Of a DNA stretch of 64,000 nucleotides, positions 53,923 through 63,671 are shown piece after piece. Every line of letters starts with the position of its first letter. Position 1 is the first letter of the stretch. The notes beneath the pieces are model-generated. The model worked only from the letters and a program-made list of their open reading frames with translations. It did not search any database and had not been told where the DNA came from. A program made the position numbers and the translations under genes. The DNA comes from an uncultured Saprospiraceae bacterium (lineage in GTDB: Bacteria; Bacteroidota; Bacteroidia; Chitinophagales; Saprospiraceae), in assembly GCA_937959115.1 (NCBI GenBank), contig CALGAW010000022.1, positions 144,924 through 208,923 on the forward strand. The letters run 5' to 3'.

Positions 53923-55842
53923 ATGATCAACATTACATTACCGGATGGATCGGTAAGGCAGTATGACAAAGGAAGTTCTGCCATGGACATCGCCACTTCA
54001 ATCAGTGAAGGGTTGGCCAGAAATGTATTATCAGCCACAGTAAATGGTTCTGTACAGGACGCAAATCTCCCGATTCAGGAAGACGCGACTGTGCAGTTAT
54101 TGACCTCGAGAGATAAGAAGGGAATGGCTACATTCTGGCATTCAACCGCTCACTTGATGGCAGAGGCGTTGGAATCTCTGTATCCGGGAATGAAATTCGC
54201 GATCGGCCCTGCAATTGATCAAGGGTTTTACTACGATGTTGATCCTGGTGAGCATAAGATTTCATCTGATGATTTCAAGAAGATTGAAGACAAAATGATT
54301 GAACTCGCTCGTCAAAAAAACACATTCGAGCGCAAGGAAATCAGCAAGGCAGACGCGATTGCTTTCTTCAAGGAGAAAGGCGATGAGTACAAGCTAGAAT
54401 TACTTGAAGATTTGGAAGATGGTACCATCACGTTTTACACGCAAGGTAATTTTACTGATTTGTGTAGGGGACCACACATCTCTAATACAGGTGGAATCAA
54501 GGCGGTAAAACTGCTAAAAGTGGCTGGTGCTTATTGGAAAGGTGACGAAAAACGTAAGCAGCTGACCAGAATTTACGGAATCAGCTTTCAAAAGCAAAAG
54601 GAGCTGACCCAATATCTGCACATGCTTGAAGAAGCCAGAAAACGGGATCACCGTAAACTGGGGAAAGAGATGGAATTATTCATGTTTTCCGAGAAAGTAG
54701 GAGCAGGGCTACCGATATGGTTGCCAAAGGGAACCGCTTTACGAACCAGGTTGGAAAATTTCCTTAAAGACGAACAATTGAAACGTGGCTACAAAGCAGT
54801 AATCACGCCACACATCGCTAAAAAAGAGCTTTACATGACCTCTGGTCACTGGGAAAAATACGGTGAAGACAGTTTCCGTCCAATCAGTACTCCAAGAGAG
54901 GGCGAAGAGTTTCTACTCAAGCCGATGAACTGTCCGCACCATTGCGAGATTTATGGCCACAAGCCTAGATCTTACCGTGATTTGCCCGTTCGGATTGCTG
55001 AGTTTGGTACGGTGTACCGATATGAGCAAAGTGGCGAACTGCATGGCTTATCTCGTGTACGTGGTTTTACGCAAGACGATGCCCACATTTTCTGTAAACC
55101 AGATCAAGTAAAAGAGGAATTTCTTGCTGTGTTGGAATTGACACAGTTCGTGTTGCGCAAAATGGGTTTTGAGGAGTTTACTGCTCAAATCTCTTTACGA
55201 GACCCAGAAACACCAGAAAAATACTTTGGTACACTGGAAAACTGGGAAAGTGCAGAACGCGCCATTATAGAAGCAACGAAAGAGGTTGGTCTAGAAACCA
55301 CAACAGAGTTGGGCGAAGCCGCTTTTTACGGTCCTAAGCTTGATTTTATGATCAAGGATGCGCTTGGACGAAGCTGGCAGCTAGGAACGATCCAAGTGGA
55401 TTATACCTTGCCAGATCGCTTCGAGCTTGAGTATATCGGAGCAGATAACAAAGCGCATCGCCCCGTAATGATTCACCGTGCGCCATTTGGTTCTTTGGAA
55501 CGGTTTATCAGTGTACTGATTGAGCACTGTGCTGGTAAGTTTCCTTTGTGGCTGGCTCCAGAGCAGTTTACTATTTTGCCGATTTCTGAACGGTTTAATG
55601 CGTACTCGAAGACTGTAGAGGCTCAATTGGCTGCGCATGATATACGTGGAATCATTGATGCTCGTAGTGAGAAAATCGGAAGAAAGATCCGTGATGCAGA
55701 AGTCAATAAAATTCCATTGATGCTTATTGTTGGAGAGAATGAGGTGAATGAAGGAAAGGTTTCTGTCCGTGTTCAAGGCGATGGAGATAAAGGGGCGATG
55801 ACGATTGATGAGTTTGTGGCATTTTTTAAGGAAATGGCATAA
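53923..55842 (+). CDS. thrS: Threonyl-tRNA synthetase
   Basis: 639 residues, full length: N-terminal TGS domain (residues 1-60), editing domain with [11 protein letters not shown], class II motifs ([36 protein letters not shown]), and a C-terminal anticodon-binding domain. It charges tRNA-Thr. In most Bacteroidota it is followed by infC-rpmI-rplT; here those genes are absent and secreted-protein genes follow. Confidence 0.97.
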   Translation: MINITLPDGSVRQYDKGSSAMDIATSISEGLARNVLSATVNGSVQDANLPIQEDATVQLLTSRDKKGMATFWHSTAHLMAEALESLYPGMKFAIGPAIDQGFYYDVDPGEHKISSDDFKKIEDKMIELARQKNTFERKEISKADAIAFFKEKGDEYKLELLEDLEDGTITFYTQGNFTDLCRGPHISNTGGIKAVKLLKVAGAYWKGDEKRKQLTRIYGISFQKQKELTQYLHMLEEARKRDHRKLGKEMELFMFSEKVGAGLPIWLPKGTALRTRLENFLKDEQLKRGYKAVITPHIAKKELYMTSGHWEKYGEDSFRPISTPREGEEFLLKPMNCPHHCEIYGHKPRSYRDLPVRIAEFGTVYRYEQSGELHGLSRVRGFTQDDAHIFCKPDQVKEEFLAVLELTQFVLRKMGFEEFTAQISLRDPETPEKYFGTLENWESAERAIIEATKEVGLETTTELGEAAFYGPKLDFMIKDALGRSWQLGTIQVDYTLPDRFELEYIGADNKAHRPVMIHRAPFGSLERFISVLIEHCAGKFPLWLAPEQFTILPISERFNAYSKTVEAQLAAHDIRGIIDARSEKIGRKIRDAEVNKIPLMLIVGENEVNEGKVSVRVQGDGDKGAMTIDEFVAFFKEMA

Positions 55843-55869
55843 TAGGGTTTCATCAAGTCTTGATACGGC

Positions 55870-55890
55870 GAATATTAAAAAATAATATTC
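55870..55890 (+). terminator. Weak AT-only hairpin after thrS
   Basis: An 8-bp inverted repeat GAATATTA/TAATATTC with a five-base A loop lies 27 bases after the thrS stop. It lacks a GC core and T-run, so its role as a terminator is doubtful. Confidence 0.25.
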
Positions 55891-56040
55891 ACCTGGTATA
55901 CAAATTCCATCAAAAATATTCCTATCTTTTTGGGTACAAGTTCCATTGAATTTCAACCTGAAGGTAAAACTTAGGAGAAACGGCTTTGGACTATCATTCT
56001 TTTTCGACTAATTTCAAGTATCTTTTTACTTGAGCTAACA

Positions 56041-57303
56041 ATGAATATGACTATTAAAAAGAATCTCTTTTTATGCATTGGACTATTATGTCTGTCCATC
56101 TTTGCATATAGCCAACAACCAGCCAAGCCATTGGTAGAAACAGAATCTGGTGATTATTTTGGCACAGATTATCGATATGGCATTATCTTACCTTCTCCAG
56201 ATGGAACCTGTTATCGAATAAGGATATTAAATGGAGGAACCGTCATTACAGAACCCGTGACATGTCCTGGAGGTTCTGGCCCTGGACCTGGCGGGCCTTT
56301 AATCTCTAGGATCTTTGGTTTCGCTGCGGTGGCAGGTGTGACTGGTGGCACTAATGTAGTTGTGGTTTCTAATCTAGCCCAACTTAAAGCTGCGGTTTCT
56401 GCTGGTGGTAATTATGTAAAGATAGCGCCTAGTTTAGCGGGAGGTTACATTGAACTGAGAACTGGCGATAACTTGTATTTTGGCAATAGTACAACCCTTG
56501 ACGGTTCGGATGCTCCAGGCTTTGAGTTAAGAGTATTACCTGACAGTAAAACATCCGCTGATAAGGTGCATGCCATACTACTTAACAACGGCAACTGTAT
56601 TGTTCATGGAATTACGATAAAAGGGTTTTATAATGGGACTAATGGTGATTCCTCTGCTGGTATTTTTGGTAGAACTGGTGTTGGCTACTGGATAGATCAT
56701 GTCACTATCACAGGTCTTGACGATGATGGCATTGCTTTTGGTGATGCGAACCTAGCCAATAGTGCCAATAAGGTAACTGTTTCCTACTGCCATATTTACA
56801 ACACCGACAAAGCGGTTCTTCTAACTCATAGTGGTACATCTCCCCAAGGAAATCCAAAGGGATTCACTTTTGCTTACAATAAATTGACGGGTAATATAAG
56901 AGATAGAATTCCTGTTGCGGATGGGGTTCAAGACTTCCATTGGTTCAACAACTATGTTCACGATACGAACGGTCTATATGCAGAAATTGGTAAATTCCAT
57001 GCAGGTGGCCCTCAAACTGCTGCCTTGTTTGAAAACAACTATTACATCAACCAAGGTGGCAGCGCTGGCGCTTACGCTATCCAGGAAAAAACTGGACAAG
57101 GTTCTTGGTCTGGGATTAGTTGGTTGTACCATAACGGGCTCAACAGTGAAGGCAACAATGTAAATGGCCAATTAGTAATCGGTACAAATCTGTTGCCTAA
57201 GACAAGTAACTTAGGACCAGGTGTTACCATCCCTTATACCTATAATTTACTTCCAGCTAACTCCGTTCCTGCTTATGTGAACGCAAATGCTGGGGCTAAC
57301 TAA
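56041..57303 (+). CDS. Secreted pectate-lyase-like (PL1-type) beta-helix protein
   Basis: 420 residues with a signal peptide (KKNLFLCIGLLCLSIFAYSQ). After a Gly/Pro linker (GGSGPGPGGP, about residue 78) a parallel beta-helix domain begins with VVVVSNLAQLKAAVSAGG. The PL1 pattern WIDHVTITGLDDDGIAF (like WIDHCSFSW..DG) and RDRIPVADGVQDFHWFNNYVH (like RxPRxRxGxxHVxNN) are present, but the usual catalytic Arg region differs. It probably cleaves a pectin-like or other acidic polysaccharide, or binds it; no T9SS tail is seen. It follows thrS. Confidence 0.78.
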   Translation: MNMTIKKNLFLCIGLLCLSIFAYSQQPAKPLVETESGDYFGTDYRYGIILPSPDGTCYRIRILNGGTVITEPVTCPGGSGPGPGGPLISRIFGFAAVAGVTGGTNVVVVSNLAQLKAAVSAGGNYVKIAPSLAGGYIELRTGDNLYFGNSTTLDGSDAPGFELRVLPDSKTSADKVHAILLNNGNCIVHGITIKGFYNGTNGDSSAGIFGRTGVGYWIDHVTITGLDDDGIAFGDANLANSANKVTVSYCHIYNTDKAVLLTHSGTSPQGNPKGFTFAYNKLTGNIRDRIPVADGVQDFHWFNNYVHDTNGLYAEIGKFHAGGPQTAALFENNYYINQGGSAGAYAIQEKTGQGSWSGISWLYHNGLNSEGNNVNGQLVIGTNLLPKTSNLGPGVTIPYTYNLLPANSVPAYVNANAGAN

Positions 57304-57679
57304 ACAATAAGGCTAGAGGTTAATCCCAGATTATGCATTAAGAATCAAATTTTGACCACAAACTACTTCAAAATCAATGAAGATGTATGTTGCTCGAACG
57401 CTATACACTTGTACTCAGCACGTTACTAGGCTTGTCAGCAATTAACAATGTAGGTTCATGTGTTGTGTATAATTTCGATCAAGTCTATTTTTAGGTGGCC
57501 TAACCATATTTATATAAGCGGCATTATTACGTAGATCCATCTAAATTATCAAGCGTGGTTTTTTAATTAGCAGCTAGAAGACATTCTCTACAGTCTGTTC
57601 TTTATCGTTTTGGACTTCAAGTCATTTATTGACTATATTTAACCTCATTGTGCGCTATTATTCAAACAAATTTAGTTTC
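57304..57679. other. 375-base intergenic region
   Basis: No gene, terminator or promoter of the recognised type was found between the beta-helix gene and the FG-GAP-like repeat gene. The sequence is a mix of AT-rich and moderate-GC stretches with no long open frame. Confidence 0.45.
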
Positions 57680-59182
57680 ATGAAACATTTCTTGTCATTA
57701 ATCTTGATGTTTTGCTGTCTACTTGCAGAGGCTCAAACTCAAATTGGGAATGATATAGATGGAGAAGCGCCGGGTGACTTGTTGGGAAGGTCTGTCTCGC
57801 TTTCAGCAGATGGTAAGCGCGTTGCAATTGGCGCACCGTTCAATAGTGCAAATGGCCTGAGTGCGGGGCAGGTGAAAATCTATGATGAGATTGGTGGGAT
57901 TTGGACTCAGGTTGGCAATACGATTGAAGGAGAGGCTAGTGGCGATAGAAGTGGATGGTCTGTCTCGCTTTCAGCAGATGGCAAGCGCGTAGCAATTGGT
58001 GCGATCTTGAATGATGGGGGTGACTTGAATACTGGTCATGTACGAATTTATGAAGAAAGTGGTGGCACTTGGAAACCAGTAGGAGATGACATAGATGGCG
58101 AAGCAGCAAGAGATCGATCTGGCTATTTCGTATCGTTGTCTTCAGATGGCAAACGTGTTGCGATTGGTGCGATTTATAATGCAGGCAATGGCATTAACTC
58201 AGGACAGGTAAGGATTTATGAAGAAATCAATTACACATGGGCGCAAGTCGGAAATGATATAGATGGAGAAGCGGCTGAGGATGAATCCGGTTGGTCAGTC
58301 TCCCTGTCTGCAGATGGCAAACGTGTTGCGATCGGAGCGATTTTTAATGATGGGAATGGGGTAAGCTCAGGAAATACGAGAATCTATAGTGAATCCAATG
58401 CGGTATGGACACAGGTCGGAATGGATATTGATGGCGAAGCCTTAAAAGATGAATCCGGTTGGTCGGTTTCCTTATCTTCTAATGGCAGAAGAGTTGCAAT
58501 CGGTGCTCGATACAATAATAATGGGAATGGTCTTGGTGCTGGACACGCAAGAGTCTTTGAAGAAAACGGGGGCAGCTGGACACAGATCGGCCTAGATATA
58601 GATGGAGAGGAGGGCAGCGCAGCAGGAGTCGTATCACTTTCTGGAAATGGTAAACGGATTGCTCTTGGAGCTCCCTTCAATAGTGAAAGCGGATCTAATG
58701 CTGGAAAAGTACGAATCTATGATGACATTGGAGGTACGTGGACTCAGATCGGTAGCGATTTAAACGGGGAGGCTGCCGAGGATCGATCAGGATGGGCGTT
58801 AGCACTTTCATTAGATGGTAGGAGACTCGCAGTTGGTGCCATTAATAATGCTGGGAATGGGGTAAATGCAGGACATGTTAGAATCTTTGGAGGGGCCTTA
58901 ATTCCCAATGAAAATGTTCTAAATGAAAAGAACAATATTCAGATAAAACCAAATCCTACTAGTGGCAAATTTACGTTAAAAATTGACCATAATAAAGCAT
59001 CAAGCATTCAAATAAAAATAATAAATTTCCTAGGACAAACAATTGTTAATGAATCAATTGGGGTTAAAGAAAGCGGTTCAATTCAACAATTAGATTTAAG
59101 CGATTATAATAATGGGATCTACTTTGTACAGGTACTATTAGATGGGGAACCGACACTAAAGAAATTGTATAAAGTGGAGTAA
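57680..59182 (+). CDS. Secreted seven-repeat (FG-GAP-like) protein with T9SS type A sorting domain
   Basis: 500 residues from the ATG at 57680; the frame is open to a TTG at 57629 that would bury the signal peptide MKHFLSLILMFCCLLAEAQ. Seven tandem repeats of about 54 residues follow, each with DIDGEA...SGWSVSLS(A/S)DGKRVAIGA...G.V(R/K)IY, probably blades of a beta-propeller. The tail IKPNPTSGKFTLKI...LGQTI...GIYFVQV...KKLYKVE is the C-terminal signal for the type IX secretion system. Function probably adhesion or cell-surface binding; no catalytic residues are evident. Confidence 0.9.
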   Translation: MKHFLSLILMFCCLLAEAQTQIGNDIDGEAPGDLLGRSVSLSADGKRVAIGAPFNSANGLSAGQVKIYDEIGGIWTQVGNTIEGEASGDRSGWSVSLSADGKRVAIGAILNDGGDLNTGHVRIYEESGGTWKPVGDDIDGEAARDRSGYFVSLSSDGKRVAIGAIYNAGNGINSGQVRIYEEINYTWAQVGNDIDGEAAEDESGWSVSLSADGKRVAIGAIFNDGNGVSSGNTRIYSESNAVWTQVGMDIDGEALKDESGWSVSLSSNGRRVAIGARYNNNGNGLGAGHARVFEENGGSWTQIGLDIDGEEGSAAGVVSLSGNGKRIALGAPFNSESGSNAGKVRIYDDIGGTWTQIGSDLNGEAAEDRSGWALALSLDGRRLAVGAINNAGNGVNAGHVRIFGGALIPNENVLNEKNNIQIKPNPTSGKFTLKIDHNKASSIQIKIINFLGQTIVNESIGVKESGSIQQLDLSDYNNGIYFVQVLLDGEPTLKKLYKVE

Positions 59183-59234
59183 AACTAATTCGATAAAAAT
59201 TCTACAATCAATAAAACCATATTAACGCGAATCT

Positions 59235-60254
59235 TTACCATTCAACAACAATTTTACCCATTGATTTACGGCTTTCTAATAATGAATGCGCTTCATTGAT
59301 TTGATCAACTTTATACACACCACCAACAGTTGGATTAAACACGCCTTCCTCTACCAACTTCACCACGCCCTTTAAACAACGATTAAGGGTGTCTGGGCGA
59401 TCATCCGCTATTCTAAGCATGTTGACACCGATAACGCCCTTAGAAGGCTTTAAAAACTGTATAGGAGAGTAAAGACCAAAGCCAAACGCAACACCAAGGA
59501 GCTTTATTCGGTTATTCACAGTATCTGACATGGAGGCGGCACCATAACAAACGAGTCGTCCACCTGAGCCCAATAACTTAAATGCTTTTTTGACATGCTT
59601 TCCACCAATACTATCAAAGGCAACGTCTATTCCCTCTTTACCACGAATTTTGCGCACAGCAGTTTCAAAATCTGTATTTCTGTAATCAATAGGATGGTCT
59701 ACTCCCATTTCTCTTAAGTAGTCGAGTTTATGGGTTGATGCTGTTCCGTAAACGGTAGCCCCACGGTGTTTTGCTAATTGTACTAGTGCGGTTCCTACAC
59801 CGCCCGCTGCTGCTTGAATCAAGACGTGGTCTCCTTCGTGAATTCTTACCATTTCTTCACCTGCATAGTAGGCTGTTCCGTATTGCGTAGTCAATGCTGT
59901 GCCGACACCAACTGACATATCGTCTGGCACTTTTGCAACGGCTCTCCCATCGGTTACCGCATATTCTGCATAGCCGCCAAAGCGTGTTAGCGCAACAACT
60001 CGATCTCCTACGGCCACTTCAGTAATTTCGCTTCCAATAGATTCAATTCTACCAATCATATCATACCCTATGACAGCTGGCAAAGGAGGACAATCTTCAT
60101 ATAGACCCAATCTTGCCATCACATCTGCATAATTTAAACCAAAGGCTTCTGATTTAATCAATACTTCATTTGGTTTAGGGCTAGGTTTTTCAACATCACG
60201 AAGTTCAAACGCAACTTCAGGTTTTCCCTTTTTAACTAGTACTACAGCTTTCAT
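59235..60254 (-). CDS. MDR-family NAD(P)H:quinone oxidoreductase-like (VAT1-like) protein
   Basis: 339 residues, zinc-free medium-chain dehydrogenase/reductase. Landmarks are NYADVMARLG, GYDMIGRIESIG, GDRVVALTRFGGYAEY and the nucleotide motif AAAGGVGTALVQLAKHRGATV (near residue 146). No Cys cluster for a structural zinc is present. Members reduce quinones or enones; the human relative is VAT-1. The substrate here is unknown. It stands alone, divergent from the DUF4340 gene. Confidence 0.9.
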   Translation of the reverse strand: MKAVVLVKKGKPEVAFELRDVEKPSPKPNEVLIKSEAFGLNYADVMARLGLYEDCPPLPAVIGYDMIGRIESIGSEITEVAVGDRVVALTRFGGYAEYAVTDGRAVAKVPDDMSVGVGTALTTQYGTAYYAGEEMVRIHEGDHVLIQAAAGGVGTALVQLAKHRGATVYGTASTHKLDYLREMGVDHPIDYRNTDFETAVRKIRGKEGIDVAFDSIGGKHVKKAFKLLGSGGRLVCYGAASMSDTVNNRIKLLGVAFGFGLYSPIQFLKPSKGVIGVNMLRIADDRPDTLNRCLKGVVKLVEEGVFNPTVGGVYKVDQINEAHSLLESRKSMGKIVVEW

Positions 60255-60450
60255 ATTTATGTTCTTATATTCTACAAAGTTAATATTATGTTGGTAAACT
60301 CAAATTATCATTAAAATTCAACTTAAAATAAACGTTCTAAGAAATAAAAATCCTTTGTTTTTGAATCATTTGCTTTCCGTCTTTGTTAAGTAATTAAAAA
60401 GGATAAAAACTTATGTTTGCTTCATGTCAGCACAATTCAAAGCAATTCCT

Positions 60451-60458
60451 TACTTTTG
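60451..60458 (+). promoter_or_regulatory. Putative -7 box TACTTTTG of the DUF4340-mnmG pair
   Basis: TACTTTTG fits TAnnTTTG and stands 17 bases before the ATG at 60476. Confidence 0.5.
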
Positions 60459-60475
60459 CAGAATAAATAATTTAA

Positions 60476-61486
60476 ATGAAAAAATCTCTAGTATTACTTC
60501 TAACCTTGCTATTACTGGGAATTTCTGCCTTTTATTTAACTTCGAGAGGAGATACAACACCTAATGGATATGACTTTGCGATTAAAAATCCAGATGATGT
60601 CTATAAGGTTGAACTACTTCATAAGAACACGAATATTGTGCTGGAACGTGTCGATAAAACAAAATGGAAAATGGATGACCATGTTGTTCGACCTGAGGCG
60701 ATCCACATCCTGTTAGAAACGTTTCGGAAATTACACATTAAGGAACGCGTACCGCTTGCTGCAGAAAAAACAGTGCTCGCCAGATTGGAGAAAGACGGGA
60801 TAACAGCACGTGCATACAATAAATCGGGGAAACTAATGAAGTCAATTATCGTAGGAAGTTCTTCCCCAGGAAAAAAAGGAACTTACATGATCGTGGAAGG
60901 AGCAGAGCATCCATTTAACATAGATATTCTGAACTGGGAAGGGATCTTGAGAACTCGGTTCATGCTCAACAAAGAAGACTGGAGAGATCGGAATGTTTTT
61001 GCAACACCCAAGGAAGAAATTGAGTCCGTTTCCGTTAAGTTTTACAATAAAGTACATGAAGAATCCTCTTTTAAAATTAACCGGCTCAATGATGATAAGT
61101 ATCAACTAACGAGATTGGCAGGAACGCAAATTGAAAAAGAGCCGATTAAAGGAAAAGTATTGTATTACTTAAAAGGGTTTGAAGGCATTGGTGCTGAAGC
61201 CTTTGAAACCAAAAATAAGTTGAGAGATTCAATTGCGCAATCGATTCCGTTTTGTGAGATTGAGTTGAAACCAACGTCTGGCAAGATTCGAAACGTGAAG
61301 TTCTACCCAATTGAAGTGGATAGTGCATCTATAAATAAAAAAGGGGCACCAGATCGGTCAGATGCAGAGCGATATTTTGCTTCAGTAGACAACAACAAAG
61401 ATTTTATGCTGATACAGCACCGTGTTTTCCAACGGTTGTTCGCACCCTATCGGTTTTTCTTTGAAGAGGAAAAAAAGAAGAAATAA
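60476..61486 (+). CDS. DUF4340 domain-containing protein
   Basis: 336 residues. A single N-terminal membrane helix or signal (KKSLVLLLTLLLLGISAFYL), then a periplasmic-looking domain with VYKVELLHKNTNIVLERVD and WKMDDHVVRPEAIHILLETF, the DUF4340 pattern. Such proteins often neighbour ABC-type gliding or polysaccharide exporters in Bacteroidota, but here it precedes mnmG by two bases. Function unknown. Confidence 0.82.
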   Translation: MKKSLVLLLTLLLLGISAFYLTSRGDTTPNGYDFAIKNPDDVYKVELLHKNTNIVLERVDKTKWKMDDHVVRPEAIHILLETFRKLHIKERVPLAAEKTVLARLEKDGITARAYNKSGKLMKSIIVGSSSPGKKGTYMIVEGAEHPFNIDILNWEGILRTRFMLNKEDWRDRNVFATPKEEIESVSVKFYNKVHEESSFKINRLNDDKYQLTRLAGTQIEKEPIKGKVLYYLKGFEGIGAEAFETKNKLRDSIAQSIPFCEIELKPTSGKIRNVKFYPIEVDSASINKKGAPDRSDAERYFASVDNNKDFMLIQHRVFQRLFAPYRFFFEEEKKKK

Positions 61487-61488
61487 TT

Positions 61489-63354
61489 ATGTTTCCAGAA
61501 TACGATTTAATAGTAGTCGGAGCCGGGCATGCCGGTTGCGAGGCAGCAGTTGGCGCAGCTAACATGGGCTCAAAAGTCTTATTGGTGACCATGAACATGA
61601 ACAACATTGCACAAATGTCCTGCAATCCTGCAATGGGTGGCGTGGCTAAGGGGCAGATCGTTAGAGAAATCGACGCACTTGGAGGCTACAGTGGCATTGT
61701 GACTGATCACACCATGATTCAGTTCAGAATGCTCAATAAATCGAAAGGCCCAGCCATGTGGAGCCCACGTGCACAAAGCGACCGAATGCGCTTCGCTGAA
61801 AAGTGGCGACTGATGTTGGAGGCGCATCCGAATATTGATTTCTGGCAAGAGATGGCTGTAGAAGTGATTATAAAAGATGGGATGGCCAAGGGTGTTCGCA
61901 CTGGAATGGGCATAGAAATTCCTTCAAAATCTGTTGTATTGACCAACGGAACCTTCCTAAACGGCTTGATTCACATTGGAGAAAAACAGTTTGGAGGTGG
62001 TCGTGCTGGGGAAAAAGCGGCTACTGGACTTACAGCGCAACTTACTGAGTTAGGATTCGAGTCTGGACGAATGAAAACGGGTACTCCACCAAGAGTAGAC
62101 GGTCGCTCGCTTGATTGGTCGAGGATGATTGAGCAGCCAGGAGATGAGCAAATGGGGAAATTCAGTTACACAGACACCCCAACACTTAAGAAACAACGGC
62201 CTTGCCATATCACGCATACCAATCAGGAAGTACACGATATACTAAAAACAGGATTCGACCGCTCTCCTATGTTTAATGGCCGAATCAGGGGACTCGGACC
62301 TAGATACTGCCCATCTATTGAAGACAAGATTAATCGATTTTCAGAGCGGGACAGTCATCAGTTGTTTGTAGAACCAGAAGGCTGGAATACGGTGGAGATC
62401 TATGTGAATGGCTTTTCATCTTCCTTGCCGGAGGACGTTCAGTACAAGGCGATGCAAAAGATTCCTGGCTTCGAAAATGCAAAGATGTTTCGTCCTGGAT
62501 ATGCGATAGAGTATGATTTTTTTCCACCGACACAGTTAAAGCGTTCACTAGAAACGAAGCTTGTGAAAAACCTGTTTTTTGCTGGTCAGATCAATGGGAC
62601 TACTGGATATGAAGAGGCAGCGAGTCAAGGGCTGATGGCAGGAATCAATGCTCACTTAGCCATTAATGAGGCAGCGCCTTTCGTGCTGAAGCGCTCAGAA
62701 GCGTACATTGGTGTTTTGATTGATGATCTTGTAAACAAAGGGACTAAGGAGCCGTATCGGATGTTTACATCACGAGCGGAATACCGTATACTACTAAGGC
62801 AAGACAATTCTGATTTACGATTGACGCCACTCGTAGCGAAGTTGGGCATGGAAAATCTTGATGAGCGGATGGAAAAAGTGGCTCAAAAGGAACAATCGAT
62901 CAAGGAGATCACCAAGTTTTTCAAGGAAACCAGTGTGAGCCCTGATCAGATCAACGGTTTTCTCGAGTCGATTGGTTCGCAGCCGCTAAAGCTGAAAAAC
63001 AAACTACACCAAACCTTGATACGGCCACATGTTTCAATGGAGGCATTGAGTGAACATCTGCCTGATTTAAAGGCTTTTATTTCTAAATATCCTCTAGAAC
63101 ATTTAGAAACTGCGGAAATAGCCATGAAGTATGCCGGTTATATCAAAAAAGAGCAGGAATTGGTGGATAAAATGAATCGTTTAGAGCAAGTAAAACTCAA
63201 GGAAAGCATTGATTACCATCAAATGACATCCTTATCCTCTGAAGCACGTGAAAAACTTACTAAGATAAAGCCAGATACGATTGGGCAGGCGAGCAGAATA
63301 TCAGGGGTTTCTCCTAGTGATATCTCTGTGTTGCTGGTGTTTATGGGGCGGTAG
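61489..63354 (+). CDS. mnmG: tRNA uridine-5-carboxymethylaminomethyl modification enzyme MnmG (GidA)
   Basis: 621 residues, full length. FAD motif [12 protein letters not shown] at 9-20, [15 protein letters not shown], and CNPAMGG with the conserved cysteine; the GTPDR-like segment PPRVDGRS is present. With MnmE it installs cmnm5 on U34 of several tRNAs using methylenetetrahydrofolate, FADH2 and glycine. It follows the DUF4340 gene by two bases. Confidence 0.96.
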   Translation: MFPEYDLIVVGAGHAGCEAAVGAANMGSKVLLVTMNMNNIAQMSCNPAMGGVAKGQIVREIDALGGYSGIVTDHTMIQFRMLNKSKGPAMWSPRAQSDRMRFAEKWRLMLEAHPNIDFWQEMAVEVIIKDGMAKGVRTGMGIEIPSKSVVLTNGTFLNGLIHIGEKQFGGGRAGEKAATGLTAQLTELGFESGRMKTGTPPRVDGRSLDWSRMIEQPGDEQMGKFSYTDTPTLKKQRPCHITHTNQEVHDILKTGFDRSPMFNGRIRGLGPRYCPSIEDKINRFSERDSHQLFVEPEGWNTVEIYVNGFSSSLPEDVQYKAMQKIPGFENAKMFRPGYAIEYDFFPPTQLKRSLETKLVKNLFFAGQINGTTGYEEAASQGLMAGINAHLAINEAAPFVLKRSEAYIGVLIDDLVNKGTKEPYRMFTSRAEYRILLRQDNSDLRLTPLVAKLGMENLDERMEKVAQKEQSIKEITKFFKETSVSPDQINGFLESIGSQPLKLKNKLHQTLIRPHVSMEALSEHLPDLKAFISKYPLEHLETAEIAMKYAGYIKKEQELVDKMNRLEQVKLKESIDYHQMTSLSSEAREKLTKIKPDTIGQASRISGVSPSDISVLLVFMGR

Positions 63355-63671
63355 GATTGATACTTCATTCTAAAATATTTTTGAATTAGCCTGATTGCAT
63401 CATTCCCATCAATTGTAATATCTCCTTGAATAGCAGGGACGGGGTTTGACGTAAAAACAATAGTATGTGGTCCTGCTCCTCCTGGTAAATTAAACTCGAT
63501 AATGTCAGGTCCTAGGTTGGTATTTGCATCTAGAACAGCTTGTCTAAAACTTCCAGTTCCACTGTCATTTGTGTTTATGACAGTGTATGTTAAGCCAAAG
63601 GATTTCGGAGTAATAAAGAATATTAATAGTACACCGATAAATACGGATCGTAGAAATAGATTGGGTTTCAT
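63219..63671 (-). pseudogene. Truncated secreted beta-helix (CSLREA-like) gene fragment overlapping mnmG
   Basis: The 150-codon frame starts with a signal peptide ([20 protein letters not shown]) and then the usual opening of large CSLREA/beta-helix adhesins: [44 protein letters not shown]. After that the frame runs into the antisense of the mnmG 3' end, where the sequence is not protein-like. Full-length relatives are hundreds to thousands of residues with a T9SS tail; only about 90 real residues remain. The rest was probably lost when this gene was joined to mnmG. Confidence 0.7.

Noticed and set aside
57320..57345. Possible insertion-sequence end (TAATCCCAGATTATGCATTAA)
   Set aside because: No matching inverted repeat, target duplication or transposase gene was found nearby.
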